Origin: Bacteroidota bacterium
GTDB taxonomy: Bacteria > Bacteroidota > Bacteroidia > B-17B0 > Aurantibacillaceae
Assembly (NCBI GenBank): GCA_013288385.1
Contig: JABDBZ010000008.1
Coordinates: 1-49,178 of the forward strand
Direction of reading: 5' to 3'
Length of the DNA: 49,178 nt
A model generated the notes under the pieces. That model was not told the origin of the DNA, ran no database searches, and was given only the letters and a program-made list of their open reading frames with translations. Numbering within the stretch: the stretch's first letter is position 1; every line of letters begins with the position of its first letter. Both the position numbers and the translations under genes were made by a program. Below are positions 1 through 10,200 of this stretch, in pieces.

Positions 1-384
1 ACTTTCACAAACACTGATAAACAAAAACCAATTATTTTTCAAGTGGTAACAAGCAAACAAGGTTGTGGTGATACTACTTCAAGAATCTTGAAAATAAATC
101 AATCGTTTGCTATCTATGTACCAAATACGTTTACACCAAATGATGACGGTACAAATGATGGTTTCAAAGCTTTAGGATACAACATCACTAAATTCAATAT
201 GCAAATATTTGACAGATGGGGAAAAATGATTTTTGAAACCAACGATATGAATGTTGCCTGGGATGGTCATATGAAAGGAAGCGACGAACCAATTAAAGAT
301 GATGTATATGTTTGGAAAGCAAACGTAGTTGATATTAATAATAAAACACACGATTTAGTTGGACATGTGACATTGTTGAAATAA
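1..384 (+). CDS. C-terminal end of a T9SS-exported surface protein (5' end outside window)
   Basis: The frame is open from the first base, so only the last 127 residues are present; the GTG at 43 is internal. The visible part ends a PKD/Ig-like domain and then gives a gliding-motility-associated (CHU_C, type B) C-terminal sorting domain: a VPNTFTPNDDGTNDGF block, then FDRWGKMIFET, a W-D-G, and a terminal LVGHVTLLK strand. In Bacteroidota this domain directs export across the outer membrane by the type IX system, usually with attachment at the cell surface. The right-edge giant protein carries the same kind of domain. The function of the missing N-terminal part cannot be told. Confidence 0.88.
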   Translation, partial: TFTNTDKQKPIIFQVVTSKQGCGDTTSRILKINQSFAIYVPNTFTPNDDGTNDGFKALGYNITKFNMQIFDRWGKMIFETNDMNVAWDGHMKGSDEPIKDDVYVWKANVVDINNKTHDLVGHVTLLK

Positions 385-404
385 GAATTAATTTTTAAAA
401 AATT

Positions 405-517
405 GGGCGTGTCCCCGCAATTACTTTCTTCATTTTTGAAATTGTAATCGGCGGAGTCGCGCTTTTCATTACAAGTCCTCGCTGCGCTGTGGGCTTTCCA
501 CTACAATCGCTCACGCA
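405..517. repeat. GC-rich dispersed Bacteroidota intergenic element
   Basis: This block is clearly richer in G+C than its surroundings. Read on the minus strand it starts GCGTGAGCGATTGTAGTGGA and ends GCGGGGACACGCCC. Two internal segments resemble each other: GATTGTAGTGGAAAGCCC and CTTGTAATGAAAAGCGCG. From memory, blocks with this layout (a G-A-T-T-G-x-A-G-x-G-G-A-A-A motif ending in a C-G-C-C-C terminus) recur between genes in many Bacteroidota; I could not check this. The stretch 385-675 holds this block, a 72-codon minus-strand frame running through it, and the promoter of the next gene. Confidence 0.5.
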
Positions 518-633
518 GGCTTCAGTTATAAAAGACTTTACCTCAGGTTTAATCTCAATAGGCTTTTTAACATTATTTGCTTCCATCTTTATATCATTTA
601 TTTCTTTTAACATTTTTATACATTAATGAGCAC

Positions 634-641
634 TATTTTTG
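634..641 (+). promoter_or_regulatory. Candidate -7 promoter box (TATTTTTG)
   Basis: Exact match to the Bacteroidota -7 consensus TAnnTTTG, 34 bases before the ATG at 676. No clear TTG at -33. It supports the 676 start, because the longer upstream frame would begin before this promoter. Confidence 0.4.
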
Positions 642-675
642 TTCAGGTACTTCAAACAGTTTTAATTTTCATCTT

Positions 676-1548
676 ATGAAAAAATGCTCAAAATATTTAA
701 CGACAGTTTTAGTGCTTTTGACTTGTATGGTTAATGCACAAAAAGGAGTACTTTCTGCTACACCGCTGCCAAGTTTGTCAACAGTTTCGTCTTTACCGTC
801 ACTTGATATATTTGGTGCGATACCTATTAAAGATTGTGGCGGTGGCGCGGGCTTTAATATATTAAGCAAACCTTTAAATATTGGTAATATAAATTATAAT
901 AGTCCGCTTCAAGTTAGATTTGGTGGTGAGTTTTATTTTACCACACTCCATCATCAAAGTTTGGGAACAGTACCTTTAAGCGATCCACAAGAAGGAAATG
1001 CACGGGTTAAATTACATGATGATATGTATGGACTAAATGCTATGGCTAGGTTCTCGATGCCTTACTCAAAAAGGATAACGCCTTATTTAGATGTGTTTGC
1101 AGGTTTAAGAGCTTTTTCGGCCGGTATGAATATTACACCCGAAGTTCATATTCCCGGCAATGAAGTTTCAACTTCGCAAAACCTTTCTTCAATTGGGCAG
1201 TTTAATTATGGCGCAACATTAGGTTTTTTGGTTTCACTTGGTGAATATGTTAAGTTTAATACTGGTTTAATGCTTACGCGTTCAGATGCAAAAAATGAAT
1301 TTACAAATATTAAAAAGACCTACGTTGATGTTACAGGAAATATTGTAACCGAAAAAATGCAAACTTTAAGAGATGTATTCGTTTTAAAAGTGGGCTTCAC
1401 ATTTCTTTTACGAAGAAGTAATAATTGCAATTCCTATAATAGAAATGGGATGTATAGATCAAGAACAACTTACGGATCATATTATGGTGGCGGTATTGGT
1501 GGTGGCAGAAGTAATCGTGTAAATATTAGTACGAGACCGAGTAGGTAA
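676..1548 (+). CDS. Outer-membrane beta-barrel-like protein with Gly/Arg/Tyr-rich tail
   Basis: A 290-residue protein of unrecognised family. The ATG at 676 is preferred over the in-frame codon at 577 because it begins a standard signal peptide (MKKCSKYLTTVLVLLTCMVNAQ, cleavage after NAQ expected). The body alternates hydrophobic and polar residues with aromatic strand ends, as in small outer-membrane barrels (ITPYLDVFAGLRAF, FNYGATLGFLVSLGEYVKF, DVFVLKVGFTFLLRR). The last 45 residues are a low-complexity tail rich in N, R, S, Y and G, including YYGGGIGGGRS, unusual after a barrel. It follows a T9SS-exported protein, but a 291-bp gap and its own candidate promoter suggest independent transcription. 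Substrate and role are unknown. Confidence 0.72.
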   Translation: MKKCSKYLTTVLVLLTCMVNAQKGVLSATPLPSLSTVSSLPSLDIFGAIPIKDCGGGAGFNILSKPLNIGNINYNSPLQVRFGGEFYFTTLHHQSLGTVPLSDPQEGNARVKLHDDMYGLNAMARFSMPYSKRITPYLDVFAGLRAFSAGMNITPEVHIPGNEVSTSQNLSSIGQFNYGATLGFLVSLGEYVKFNTGLMLTRSDAKNEFTNIKKTYVDVTGNIVTEKMQTLRDVFVLKVGFTFLLRRSNNCNSYNRNGMYRSRTTYGSYYGGGIGGGRSNRVNISTRPSR

Positions 1549-1556
1549 TTAAGTCT

Positions 1557-1605
1557 AGTTCTCGATACAATTTTTTAGGAGGCAGACAAAATTACTCGAA
1601 TTGAC
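1557..1605. repeat. Short imperfect palindromic repeat between convergent genes
   Basis: The minus strand begins GTCAATTCGAGTAATTTT and ends TCGAGAACT, with AATTTT/AAAATT pairing inside and C-T-C-G-A on both flanks. The outer parts match the compact element at 27243-27267 (GTCAGTTCGAGCG...GTCGAGAAC), with a different loop insert. It lies between the convergent genes ending at 1548 and 1655, where it could act as a terminator. Confidence 0.45.
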
Positions 1606-1654
1606 ATACCACATACTTTAGGAGTTCCCTCAATATGAAAAAGAGTTCAATTAA

Positions 1655-3391
1655 CTAAACTTCTGTTTTTGTTCCTACCGCTTCTCTAAGTTTCGCAAGT
1701 TCTTGAGTTACCATTTTTCGTTTGGAGGAAAACTCATCCAGCTTTTGTTTTTCAAAATTAATTTTATCGGTAACTTCTTTTAATAAAGGATTATCACTTT
1801 TTGCATGTTTAAAGAAACCAAGATTATTTTCATAGGTTCTAATCGTATTATTTACATCGTCCATTTGTTTCTTTAAAAAATCAGCTTCTCTAGTTAATAC
1901 ATCTTTAGGATTTTCTGTTGAAAGAAAACGATCAATTTTTGATTGATATTGAATTGCAGATTTTTCTTTTTTTCCAATATTTAATTGCTCATACAACTCA
2001 TCTATTTTATTATAAAAAGCATCATTCAAACGTTTCTTTTCTTTCAATGGAACCATACCATTTGCATTCCAACTTGCTGTAAATTCTTTTAATGCTTCAC
2101 GATTAGTATTTAAATCTTGAGACAATTTAAACGCATTAAGTTTAGATAAAATTTCTTCTTTAACTACAAGATTTCCTTCTAACGAAGCGTCTATATTTTC
2201 GTAATGTGCTTTCTTTGCATCAAAAAAAGCGTTGCATGCTTTTCTAAATCTGGCAAACAATCTTGGTTCTTCTTTGTCACCACCAGAAGGATGTTTTTTC
2301 CATTCATCTTGCAACTTCATTAATTGCTGTGATGTTTTTTGCCAATCGGTTTCTTTTTGTAAAGCTTCAGCCTTCTCGATGAGTGCTAATTTAATTTTTC
2401 TATTATCAGCAAATTTTTCATGCAACGAACTAAAGAATTCTTTCTTTGCATCAAAAAATTTATCGCAATTCTCTCTGAACTCAGTCCAAATTTTTTCATT
2501 GTCCTTTTCTGTTGTTCTTCCAATTGCTTTCCATTCATTTTGAATAGCTATAATCTCATCCGTTTTAGTGTTCCAGGCAGATCCGGTTTTTAAATCTAAA
2601 TGAGAAGTAATGTTCCTCAATTTTTCAATCAGGTCTTGCTTTGCTTTTAAATTATTTCCTTTTTTCTCTTCTATGCCTTTATAGTACGATTTTATTTTAC
2701 CATAAGTATCATCTAAAGCGGCTCTGTATGCTGTTTTTAGTTCATCCCATTTTTCGTTTGGTACAGGTCCTACTTCTTCCCATTCGTTTCTGAAAGCTTT
2801 AATTGAATGCTCTGCTTCTTTGGTACTATTTGTGTTTTGTAAATTTTTTATTTTTTCAATGATGCTTAATTTCGCTTCCAAATTGTGTTTCAAATCATGT
2901 TCCTGAAGCTCACGATAAATTTTTAAATTATAATAAAAATCTTCAACTGTTTTACTATAATCACTTTGTATTTCTTTATATTTATGCGGTGAAACAGCTC
3001 CGGTCTCTTTCCATTGTGTTTGTAGTTCTTGCAGTTTTTTAACTGCCGCTCCAACATTATCACTTAACTGACTCAGATCTTTTATTTTAGAAATGATATC
3101 TAATCTTACAGATAAATTTTTTTCCTGTTCTTTCGCAAGTTGATCCTCACCATCCTTTTTCAATTTCTTGAATTTTTCCAATAAGGCTTCAAACCTAATA
3201 TCTTCAGGTTGTTTAGGGTATTCAAATTCTTTCACCTTACCACCATCATCAATAAATAGTTGTCGGGCTTTTTCAAATTCCATACTCCAAACTTTTTGAT
3301 ACTCTTTTTGTAATTGGCGCACCTCAAGAGCAACTTCACCTGCCTCTTTAGAGAGGAGTTCTTCTAATTTTGCAATTAATTCTGTTTTCAT
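1655..3391 (-). CDS. DUF349 repeat protein, helical
   Basis: 578 residues, very charged and almost wholly alpha-helical. At least five DUF349 repeats are visible, each with a W-x-x-x-G or related turn followed by an aromatic helix: WKETGAVSPHKYKEI, WEEVGPVPNEKWDEL, WKAIGRTTEKDNEKIW, WKKHPSGGDKEEPRLF and WNANGMVPLKEKKRL, roughly every 70 residues. The C-terminus is a coiled coil. The start at 3391 (MKTELIAKLEELL) is preferred over one 44 codons upstream because a good promoter lies at 3439-3468, inside that extension. DUF349 proteins are common in Bacteroidota; their molecular role is not established to my knowledge. Cytosolic location is inferred from the lack of a signal peptide. Confidence 0.88.
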   Translation of the reverse strand: MKTELIAKLEELLSKEAGEVALEVRQLQKEYQKVWSMEFEKARQLFIDDGGKVKEFEYPKQPEDIRFEALLEKFKKLKKDGEDQLAKEQEKNLSVRLDIISKIKDLSQLSDNVGAAVKKLQELQTQWKETGAVSPHKYKEIQSDYSKTVEDFYYNLKIYRELQEHDLKHNLEAKLSIIEKIKNLQNTNSTKEAEHSIKAFRNEWEEVGPVPNEKWDELKTAYRAALDDTYGKIKSYYKGIEEKKGNNLKAKQDLIEKLRNITSHLDLKTGSAWNTKTDEIIAIQNEWKAIGRTTEKDNEKIWTEFRENCDKFFDAKKEFFSSLHEKFADNRKIKLALIEKAEALQKETDWQKTSQQLMKLQDEWKKHPSGGDKEEPRLFARFRKACNAFFDAKKAHYENIDASLEGNLVVKEEILSKLNAFKLSQDLNTNREALKEFTASWNANGMVPLKEKKRLNDAFYNKIDELYEQLNIGKKEKSAIQYQSKIDRFLSTENPKDVLTREADFLKKQMDDVNNTIRTYENNLGFFKHAKSDNPLLKEVTDKINFEKQKLDEFSSKRKMVTQELAKLREAVGTKTEV

Positions 3392-3438
3392 TTCTTTAAA
3401 CAATTCATTCGTTCTAAAGCAGAACAAATCTTCTCTAT

Positions 3439-3468
3439 CAAAAATATTCAATTTTTTGCTAGTTGCAA
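3439..3468 (-). promoter_or_regulatory. Promoter of the DUF349 gene
   Basis: On the minus strand a TTTTG (-33) is followed after 19 bases by a perfect TATTTTTG (-7). This is the Bacteroidota housekeeping arrangement. It predicts a leader of about 40 bases to the ATG at 3391 and argues against the longer reading frame. Confidence 0.7.
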
Positions 3469-3547
3469 AATGAAAGCAGAAAATAATTTTAAACGAAAAA
3501 AAGTTTAAACCATGTAAATGCAATTATTGTAATGCTACAATAACGCT

Positions 3548-4882
3548 TTATTTCATGAATTTTTGTTTGGCATCAGAATAAGTGGGGAAATTATTATGAT
3601 GCCAATTTTTAATAATGGTTGCGTCTTTTATTAAAATCAATCCGGGATTGCTTCTGATCATCGTTTTTAAAACAGTGGCATCAACCCTTACAAAATCATA
3701 AAGTGCATTGTGTTTATGCTTAAAATTATCTATTTCTTTGGGACTAGAACCTGTTAATGCAATAAATTTAACTTTGTCTTGTGTGGCCAATTTGTAGAAA
3801 TCATTAATTTTAGCCTGTAGAGTTTCATCCTCATCTGCTTTTGCAAGATCATATAAAACCAACCAGTAATTATAATCTTTATTGTTTAGTAAAGAATCGG
3901 TAACATTTACATCGTCAATGTTTGTTACACTAAACTCAGCTATTTTAGGTGCATTAATTGCTTCATGAACAACTGTAGTAATCATGGTATCAAATTTCCA
4001 AACGAGTGTGTCTTCCCATATTTTTGATTTCATATATTCTTCCTGGGTCATTTCTTTTTTCGCGTCACTGTCCTTCACTTTTTTATAAACCATTAATGTT
4101 TTGTATTCAGCTTCTTTATAACCCGCACCTTTTTCCATATTCTTTTTAATATTCATTCCAATTGCATATGGTCTGAAATCAAAAATTGGCAAATTTCTAT
4201 AGGTGTAAATCGGAAACCAAATAGAAGCAATAACGCCAATAAGGGCGAAGCTTGCCATCATCATAGGCGCAGCTATTTCATTTATGTTTTCCCTGCCGGC
4301 AAATAAAAGTGTAATCAGAATCATGAGAGCAATGTCTTTCCAAAAACTCTCCCAAGGTTTTAGTTGCAAGAAATCACCAAAGCAACCGCAATGTGTAACT
4401 TTATTGTAGCAAGCAGAATAAAAAGTTAAAAATGTGAAGAAAGCAATTTGGGCAAATAGCAGCCATAATGTTAAGTTGCGTTTGTAGCCAATCAATAAAA
4501 AAATGCCCAATATAATTTCACTAGCGCAAATAATAATAGCCAGCGGTAAACTAATGTGAGCAAACCAATCAAATAAACCAAGGTGAGTTGCTTCTTTAAA
4601 TACCTGAAAATATTCCTCTAACTTATATGAAAAACCGATGGTGTCATTTGCTTTAATAAAGCCTGAAAATATAAAAAGACCACCAACCAAAACTCTTGAA
4701 ATATGAGTTAACCAAATCCAGTTACCAATTATAGAAGCGCCGTTTATTAAAACTAATTGTATACCCAACAAAATCATTAAAGTAGTTTTACTAAAACAAG
4801 GTGGACAAATCATAAATAAAATAGCAGCTAAACCAAAACTCCATATGGCTCTAAATAGTTTCGACTCAAGAAATTTTTTCAT
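3548..4882 (-). CDS. DoxX/MauE-like membrane protein (BT_3928-type)
   Basis: 444 residues. The N-terminal half has six to seven membrane helices with the DoxX-family pattern RVLVGGLFIFSGFIKANDT and a HCGCFGD motif after the fifth helix, resembling the MauE/DoxX fold. The C-terminal half (from about residue 235) is soluble and ends in a thioredoxin-like segment (KFIALTGSS, then NPGLILIKDATIIKNWH) lacking a CxxC pair. Known Bacteroidota proteins with this two-part architecture are annotated as DoxX or BT_3928 family; a role in electron transfer or thiol chemistry is plausible but not proved. It lies 156 bases downstream of the DUF349 gene's promoter side on the same strand and is divergent from the glycosyltransferase at 5146. 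Confidence 0.8.
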   Translation of the reverse strand: MKKFLESKLFRAIWSFGLAAILFMICPPCFSKTTLMILLGIQLVLINGASIIGNWIWLTHISRVLVGGLFIFSGFIKANDTIGFSYKLEEYFQVFKEATHLGLFDWFAHISLPLAIIICASEIILGIFLLIGYKRNLTLWLLFAQIAFFTFLTFYSACYNKVTHCGCFGDFLQLKPWESFWKDIALMILITLLFAGRENINEIAAPMMMASFALIGVIASIWFPIYTYRNLPIFDFRPYAIGMNIKKNMEKGAGYKEAEYKTLMVYKKVKDSDAKKEMTQEEYMKSKIWEDTLVWKFDTMITTVVHEAINAPKIAEFSVTNIDDVNVTDSLLNNKDYNYWLVLYDLAKADEDETLQAKINDFYKLATQDKVKFIALTGSSPKEIDNFKHKHNALYDFVRVDATVLKTMIRSNPGLILIKDATIIKNWHHNNFPTYSDAKQKFMK

Positions 4883-5126
4883 ATATGTATAAATTAATTG
4901 TTGGTTTAGAATTGAAGAATAAATTTATGATTTAATCTTCCGTTTAGGTTAAAGTTATAATACCTCAGGCACAATGAAAACAAATTAAACTTTTTTAACG
5001 AACAGTCTGTTTTTGATAATTATTCACCTTTCAGTGCTTATAAATTGATCGTTTAGTCTTTTTGTAAAGCTTTCATTAAAGCATCCTTAAAATATTTTCA
5101 TAAAAAAACCGTTTCATAATAATTCT

Positions 5127-5134
5127 TATATTTA
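5127..5134 (+). promoter_or_regulatory. Candidate -7 box (TATATTTA) close to the start codon
   Basis: Seven of eight bases match TAnnTTTG, and the box ends 11 bases before the ATG at 5146. If used, the mRNA leader would be only about 5 bases. No TTG is seen at -33. The rest of the 263-bp divergent spacer (4883-5145) shows no other clear element. Confidence 0.35.
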
Positions 5135-5145
5135 GCGTGCCTAAA

Positions 5146-5877
5146 ATGAGTGAAAACCTGATCATTATTCCAACTTACAATGAGATCGAGAACATTGAGA
5201 AAATGATCCGTAAGGTTTTTTCATTAACCGAAAAATTTGATTTACTCATTGTTGATGATGGGTCTCCTGATGGTACTGCAAATAAAGTGAAAGAACTTCA
5301 AAAAGAATTTCAAGACTCACTTTTTATTGAAGAAAGAAAAGGAAAACTTGGCTTAGGAACTGCTTATATTCATGGTTTCAAATGGGCCTTGTTACAAAAA
5401 GATTCCTCCGGAGTAAATAAATACAATTATATTTTTGAAATGGATTGCGATTTCAGTCATAATCCGGATGATTTAGTTCGTTTGCTTAAAGCATGTAAAG
5501 AAGGCGCAGATCTTGCAGTTGGTTCCCGATATGTGAAGGGTGGAAATGTAAATAATTGGGATATGAAGCGAATTTTATTGTCTTATTTTGCTTCTGTATA
5601 TGTAAGAATGATTTTACAGTTTAATGTAAAAGATACAACTGCCGGATTTAAATGTTACAGAAGAAAAGTGTTAGAGACAATTAATTTAGATCAAATTAAA
5701 TTTATGGGTTACGCTTTTCAAATTGAAATGAAATATAGCGCATATAGAAAAGGGTTTAAAATTGTTGAAGTTCCAATTACCTTTGTAGATCGTGTTTTAG
5801 GAACAAGTAAAATGAGTTCTAAAATATTTAAAGAAGCTTTTTTAGGCGTTTTTCAAATGCGATTCAAAAAATTCTGA
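5146..5877 (+). CDS. Polyprenol monophosphomannose synthase-like glycosyltransferase (GT2)
   Basis: 243 residues from the ATG at 5146; an in-frame GTG at 5137 is possible but less likely. A family 2 glycosyltransferase of the dolichol-phosphate-mannose synthase type: IIIPTYNEIENIEKM at the N-terminus, DDGSPDGT (residues 37-44, nucleotide binding), a DCDFSHNPDDL metal-binding block around residue 100, VGSRYVKGG, DTTAGFKCYRR, and a C-terminal RVLGTSKMS. There is no C-terminal membrane domain, so it is the short single-domain form. It would transfer a sugar (typically mannose from GDP-mannose) to a polyprenyl phosphate at the inner face of the membrane. It is convergent with the TolC gene, whose stop is 8 bases away. 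Confidence 0.88.
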   Translation: MSENLIIIPTYNEIENIEKMIRKVFSLTEKFDLLIVDDGSPDGTANKVKELQKEFQDSLFIEERKGKLGLGTAYIHGFKWALLQKDSSGVNKYNYIFEMDCDFSHNPDDLVRLLKACKEGADLAVGSRYVKGGNVNNWDMKRILLSYFASVYVRMILQFNVKDTTAGFKCYRRKVLETINLDQIKFMGYAFQIEMKYSAYRKGFKIVEVPITFVDRVLGTSKMSSKIFKEAFLGVFQMRFKKF

Positions 5878-5884
5878 TCAGAAA

Positions 5885-7246
5885 TTAGTGCACCAATAAC
5901 CCTTGAGCTTTTAAATAATTTAACTCGCTTATCTTGGTATTAAAAGCCGCTTGGGTTAAACGAAATGATGCATCCTCAAAACTTTGTTCAACTGTACGGT
6001 ATTCAATGTAATTAGATAATCCGAGTCTGAAACGTTCAGCAGCAATGGTTAAATTTTGTTTTGCCATCACAACACTTTGTTGTTCAATTTCAACAATAGA
6101 CAAATTATTTTCAAAACTCAAATATGCTTTGTACAAATTTGATTTTTCACGTAACATAGAAGCATCAAAATTCAATTTATCATTTCTAATTTGTACCATT
6201 TGATTTTTAATCGCCGTATTGGTAGTTAAATTGTTTAATAGTGTCCAAGAAAAAATAAAACCTGCATTGTATCCGTAGTTTTGATTCAAACGAGAAAAAC
6301 CAATATCATTTGTAGTCCGTTGAAAAGTATAATTTCCAGTAACACCAATTTTTGGGAAACGATTTCCTTTATATTCTTTTAAGCCTAATTCGCTTATTTG
6401 AATGTTTTTGCTGCTTATCAATACAGAATTATTACCTTTTTCGATATTTGTTAATGCATTGGCATAATCGGGTTTCGTTTGCGTTATAATAGTATCAGGT
6501 ACTCCAAAATCAACGTCAGGTTGACGCTTTAAAATATTATTTAAATTAACTCGTTGATCGTTCAGTAAATTTTGCTGTTGTATAATAGTAACCTTTATGT
6601 TATTATAATCAATTTGTGTTTGCAAAACATCTACATTAGATCCGGTACCTGCTTTTAATTTTTGTTCAGCTAATTTTTTTTGCGCATCACCCAAAACTAA
6701 TGATTCCCTTAACGATTTAATGTATTGTTGAATGCTTATCATTTGGTAATAAGCTGTAAGTGCATTAAGCAAAGTGTTTTCAATAACCAAACGGTATTGA
6801 AGATTGCTTAACTCTTCATTCCGATTTAATTTCTTTTTTGTTGCAAACATTTTTAAGCCATCAAAAAAATACCAGGTGCCGATAATGGAAGGTGCATAAT
6901 TTGTTGACGTTAATTTTTGATTTGTAATATTAGATGCAGGGTTCGAATATTTTAAAGTACTGATAGTTTGTCCAACACCTAATGGTGTATTTGGACTACC
7001 TGCAGATATAGATATTTGCGGCAACATACCCGTAGAACCTCCAGAAACAGTGCCTCCGGTAGATTGACCACCACCAACTAAACCAATGTTGTTATTGTTT
7101 TTTGCTATTTCTGTATTATTCTTTGCAATTAAAACATCAAAATTACTTTCTATTGCTAATTTTATAACATCTTCAAGTTTTAATACTTCTTGAGCTGTAA
7201 CCGGAATAATAAATATTGAGATAAATAATAGAAAAATGTTTCGCAT
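5885..7246 (-). CDS. TolC-family outer-membrane efflux channel
   Basis: 453 residues from the ATG at 7246, which begins a clear signal peptide (MRNIFLLFISIFIIPVTAQ); the frame extends upstream but would overlap the pump gene. Typical outer-membrane efflux protein features: LEDVIKLAIESNFDVLIAKNN near the N-terminus, long amphipathic helices with two-fold repetition (AEQKLKAGTGSNVDVLQTQ and AERFRLGLSNYIEYRTVEQ), and strand segments at the membrane. A Gly/Ser/Thr-rich insert (GGGQSTGGTVSGGSTG) sits near residue 60, which is unusual. It is the last gene of the marR-adaptor-pump-channel operon; only one base separates the pump stop codon from this ATG, so translational coupling is likely. Confidence 0.93.
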   Translation of the reverse strand: MRNIFLLFISIFIIPVTAQEVLKLEDVIKLAIESNFDVLIAKNNTEIAKNNNNIGLVGGGQSTGGTVSGGSTGMLPQISISAGSPNTPLGVGQTISTLKYSNPASNITNQKLTSTNYAPSIIGTWYFFDGLKMFATKKKLNRNEELSNLQYRLVIENTLLNALTAYYQMISIQQYIKSLRESLVLGDAQKKLAEQKLKAGTGSNVDVLQTQIDYNNIKVTIIQQQNLLNDQRVNLNNILKRQPDVDFGVPDTIITQTKPDYANALTNIEKGNNSVLISSKNIQISELGLKEYKGNRFPKIGVTGNYTFQRTTNDIGFSRLNQNYGYNAGFIFSWTLLNNLTTNTAIKNQMVQIRNDKLNFDASMLREKSNLYKAYLSFENNLSIVEIEQQSVVMAKQNLTIAAERFRLGLSNYIEYRTVEQSFEDASFRLTQAAFNTKISELNYLKAQGLLVH

Positions 7247-7247
7247 A

Positions 7248-10200
7248 TTAATTTTGACTAATTTCTTTGGTTGAAAATTCATTTTTCTTTTCACTCTCTT
7301 CATCATACCTATCCGATGGTTTATGTTCTTTTGATAAATAAGAATAAATCGCAGGAATAACATATAAGGTGAGTATTAATGAAAACATTAAACCACCAAT
7401 AATAACAATTCCCATTCCCATTCTGCTTTTTGCACCAGCACCCAAAGCCATCGCAATTGGAAGTGCTCCTAACGCCGTTGCTAAACTTGTCATTAATATT
7501 GGTCGCAAACGAGCTTTAGCTGCTTCCTCAATGGCTTCTTTAACTGTTTTACCCTGTTCTTTTAATTGATTAGCAAACTCCACAATTAAAATACCATTCT
7601 TTGTAACAAGTCCAATCAACATAATTATACCTATTTGACTAAAAATATTTAATGTTTGATTGAAATACCAAAGTGATAATAGTGCTCCGGCAAGCGCTAA
7701 TGGAACGGTTAACATAATGATCAAAGGATCAACAAAGCTTTCAAATTGAGCAGAAAGAATTAAATAAATTAATAAGAGCGCCAACCCAAAAGCAAATAAG
7801 GTGTTTGATGAACTTTCAGCAAAATCTCTTGATGTACCGGTTAAAGCAGTTGTAAACGAATCGTCTAAAACTTTATCTGCAATCTTTTTCATTTCCTGAA
7901 TCCCTTCACCAATTGTTTTTCCTTGTGCTAAATCAGCCGAAACGGTAGCCGATTCATATCTGTTGTAATGATATAATTGAGGTGGATTACTTTGCTCATC
8001 AAACTTAACTACATTATCCAATTGCACTAATGCCCCACTACTATTTCTTACATAAATAGATTTTAGATCGAGAGGATCATTTCTGTTTTCGCGCGTAAAC
8101 TGACCCATCACCTGATATTGTTTTCCATTCATGTTAAAATAACTGAATCTTTGTCCGCTTAACGCCAACTGCAAAGTTTGAGCAATATCCCTTACAGAAA
8201 CACCTAAATTTTTCGCCTTATCTCTATCTATTGTTAAATCTATTTCCGGTTTATTGAATTTCAAATTACAATCTACAATTCTAAACACCGGATTTTTATT
8301 GGCTTCATCTAAAAATTTTGGTAAAAATTCTTTTAGTTTATCAAAATTTTGTGCCTGCAATACAAATTGTATTGGTAAACCAGGATTACCACCAGAAGAG
8401 ATAGATTGTTGTTGGATAACAATTGTTTTTGCTTCAGGAAATTTCTTGGTAATTTTTGTAATGTAGTTTGCTATGTCTTGCTGCGAACGTTTACGCTCAT
8501 CAGGATCTTTTAAACCCAAACGAACCATACCGGTATTTACGGCACCAGAACCAGAAAATCCTGGGGAAGTAACAGTCAAACAAAAACTTTTTTCTTTTAC
8601 AGAATCGGTCACAAAATTAGAAAGCTTGTCCATGAATTTATCTGTATAGTCATAAGAAGATCCTTCGGGTGCAGTTACCGAAAACCTTAGCCAACTTCTA
8701 TCTTCAAGTGGGGATAATTCAGATGGAACAAATTTTCCAATAAAAAATATCATTACTGTTGCAATAAAAATAATAATAAACGACCACCATCTTACCTTTA
8801 AAAAATTGCCCAAAGTATTACCATATCCACCTATTAAATTCACAAAAAATGGTTCAGTCATTTCATAGAATTTACTTTTCTTCCCTGGATTTTTACCAAC
8901 GAGATATGCGTTTAACATTGGTGTTAACGACAAAGAAACAAATGCAGAAATTAAAACTGCTCCGGCAATTACAATCCCAAACTCTCTAAATAAACGTCCA
9001 ACAAATCCCTGTAAAAAAATTACCGGTAAAAATACTGCGGCCAATGTAATTGATGTTGATATAACGGCGAAGAAAATTTCATTTGAACCTTTTATGGCAG
9101 CTTCATAAGGTTTCATGCCTTGTTCAATTTTTTTGTAAATATTTTCGGTCACAACAATTCCATCATCCACCACCAAACCGGTTGCCAACACAATAGCTAA
9201 AAGAGTTAATACATTTATAGAGTACCCAAACAAATACATGATAAAGAAAGCGCCAATCAATGAAACGGGTATATCAATTAACGGACGAAAAGCAATGAGC
9301 CAGTCTCGGAAAAACAAATAGATAACAAGTACAACTAATATAATAGCGATGGCTAAGGTTTCTTTTACTTCGGTAATTGATTGCTTTACAAATTTTGTAT
9401 TATCTAAAGCTATGTCGAGTATATAATCTTTTGGAAGATCTTTTTTAATTTGTTCAAGCCGTTTATAAAATTCATTTGAAATATCTAAATAATTAGAACC
9501 GGGCTGCGGCACAAGTCCCAACCCAATCATAGGAACACCCGAGAGCTTCAATATTGTTTCTTCATTTTCCGGCCCTAATTTCGCAAAACCAACATCACTT
9601 AATTTTACTACTTTGTCTCCATCTGTTTTAACAATTAAATTATTAAAACTATCCTCATCTGTAAATTTACCTTTTGTGTTTACTGTCAATTCAGTTGTAT
9701 TTCCAACAATTTTTCCTGCGGGTAATTCAATATTCTCAGCATCTAAAGCATCTTTTATATCAAGTGGTGTTAATGAGTACGATGACAATTTAACCGGATC
9801 CATCCAAATACGCATTGCATAACGTTTTTGTCCCCAAATTTGAATATTACTAACGCCCGGAATAGTTTGTAATCTTTCAGCTACTACATTTTCAGCATAA
9901 TCACTTAGATCTAAAAGATTTTTTGTATCCGATCTAAGTGTGATAGATAATATAGCATCTGAGTTTGCATCTGATTTTGTTACAGTAGGCAAAGCATCAA
10001 TATCTTGCGGTAATTGTTTTACGGCTTGAGAAACTTTATCACGTACATCATTGGCGGCCGCTTCTAAATCTGCATCCAAATTAAATTCTACTGTTATTTG
10101 ACTGCTTCCCTGACTACTCGATCCTGAAATTGTTCGAATGCCGTCAATTCCATTTAAAACTTTTTCAAGAGGTTCTGTCACTTGCGATTCTATAACCTCT

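Noticed and set aside
395..613. 72-codon minus-strand open frame
   Set aside because: Its second half is the dispersed GC-rich element and there is no homology or promoter for it that I can recognise; treated as readthrough of the element, not as a gene.
3392..3523. 44-codon N-terminal extension of the DUF349 protein
   Set aside because: A good promoter lies inside it and the extension reads as hydrophobic and Phe-rich, unlike the rest of the helical protein.
5870..5882. Palindrome TTCTGATCAGAA between convergent genes
   Set aside because: The two arms leave no loop and no T-run follows, so it is unlikely to be a terminator; short enough to be chance.
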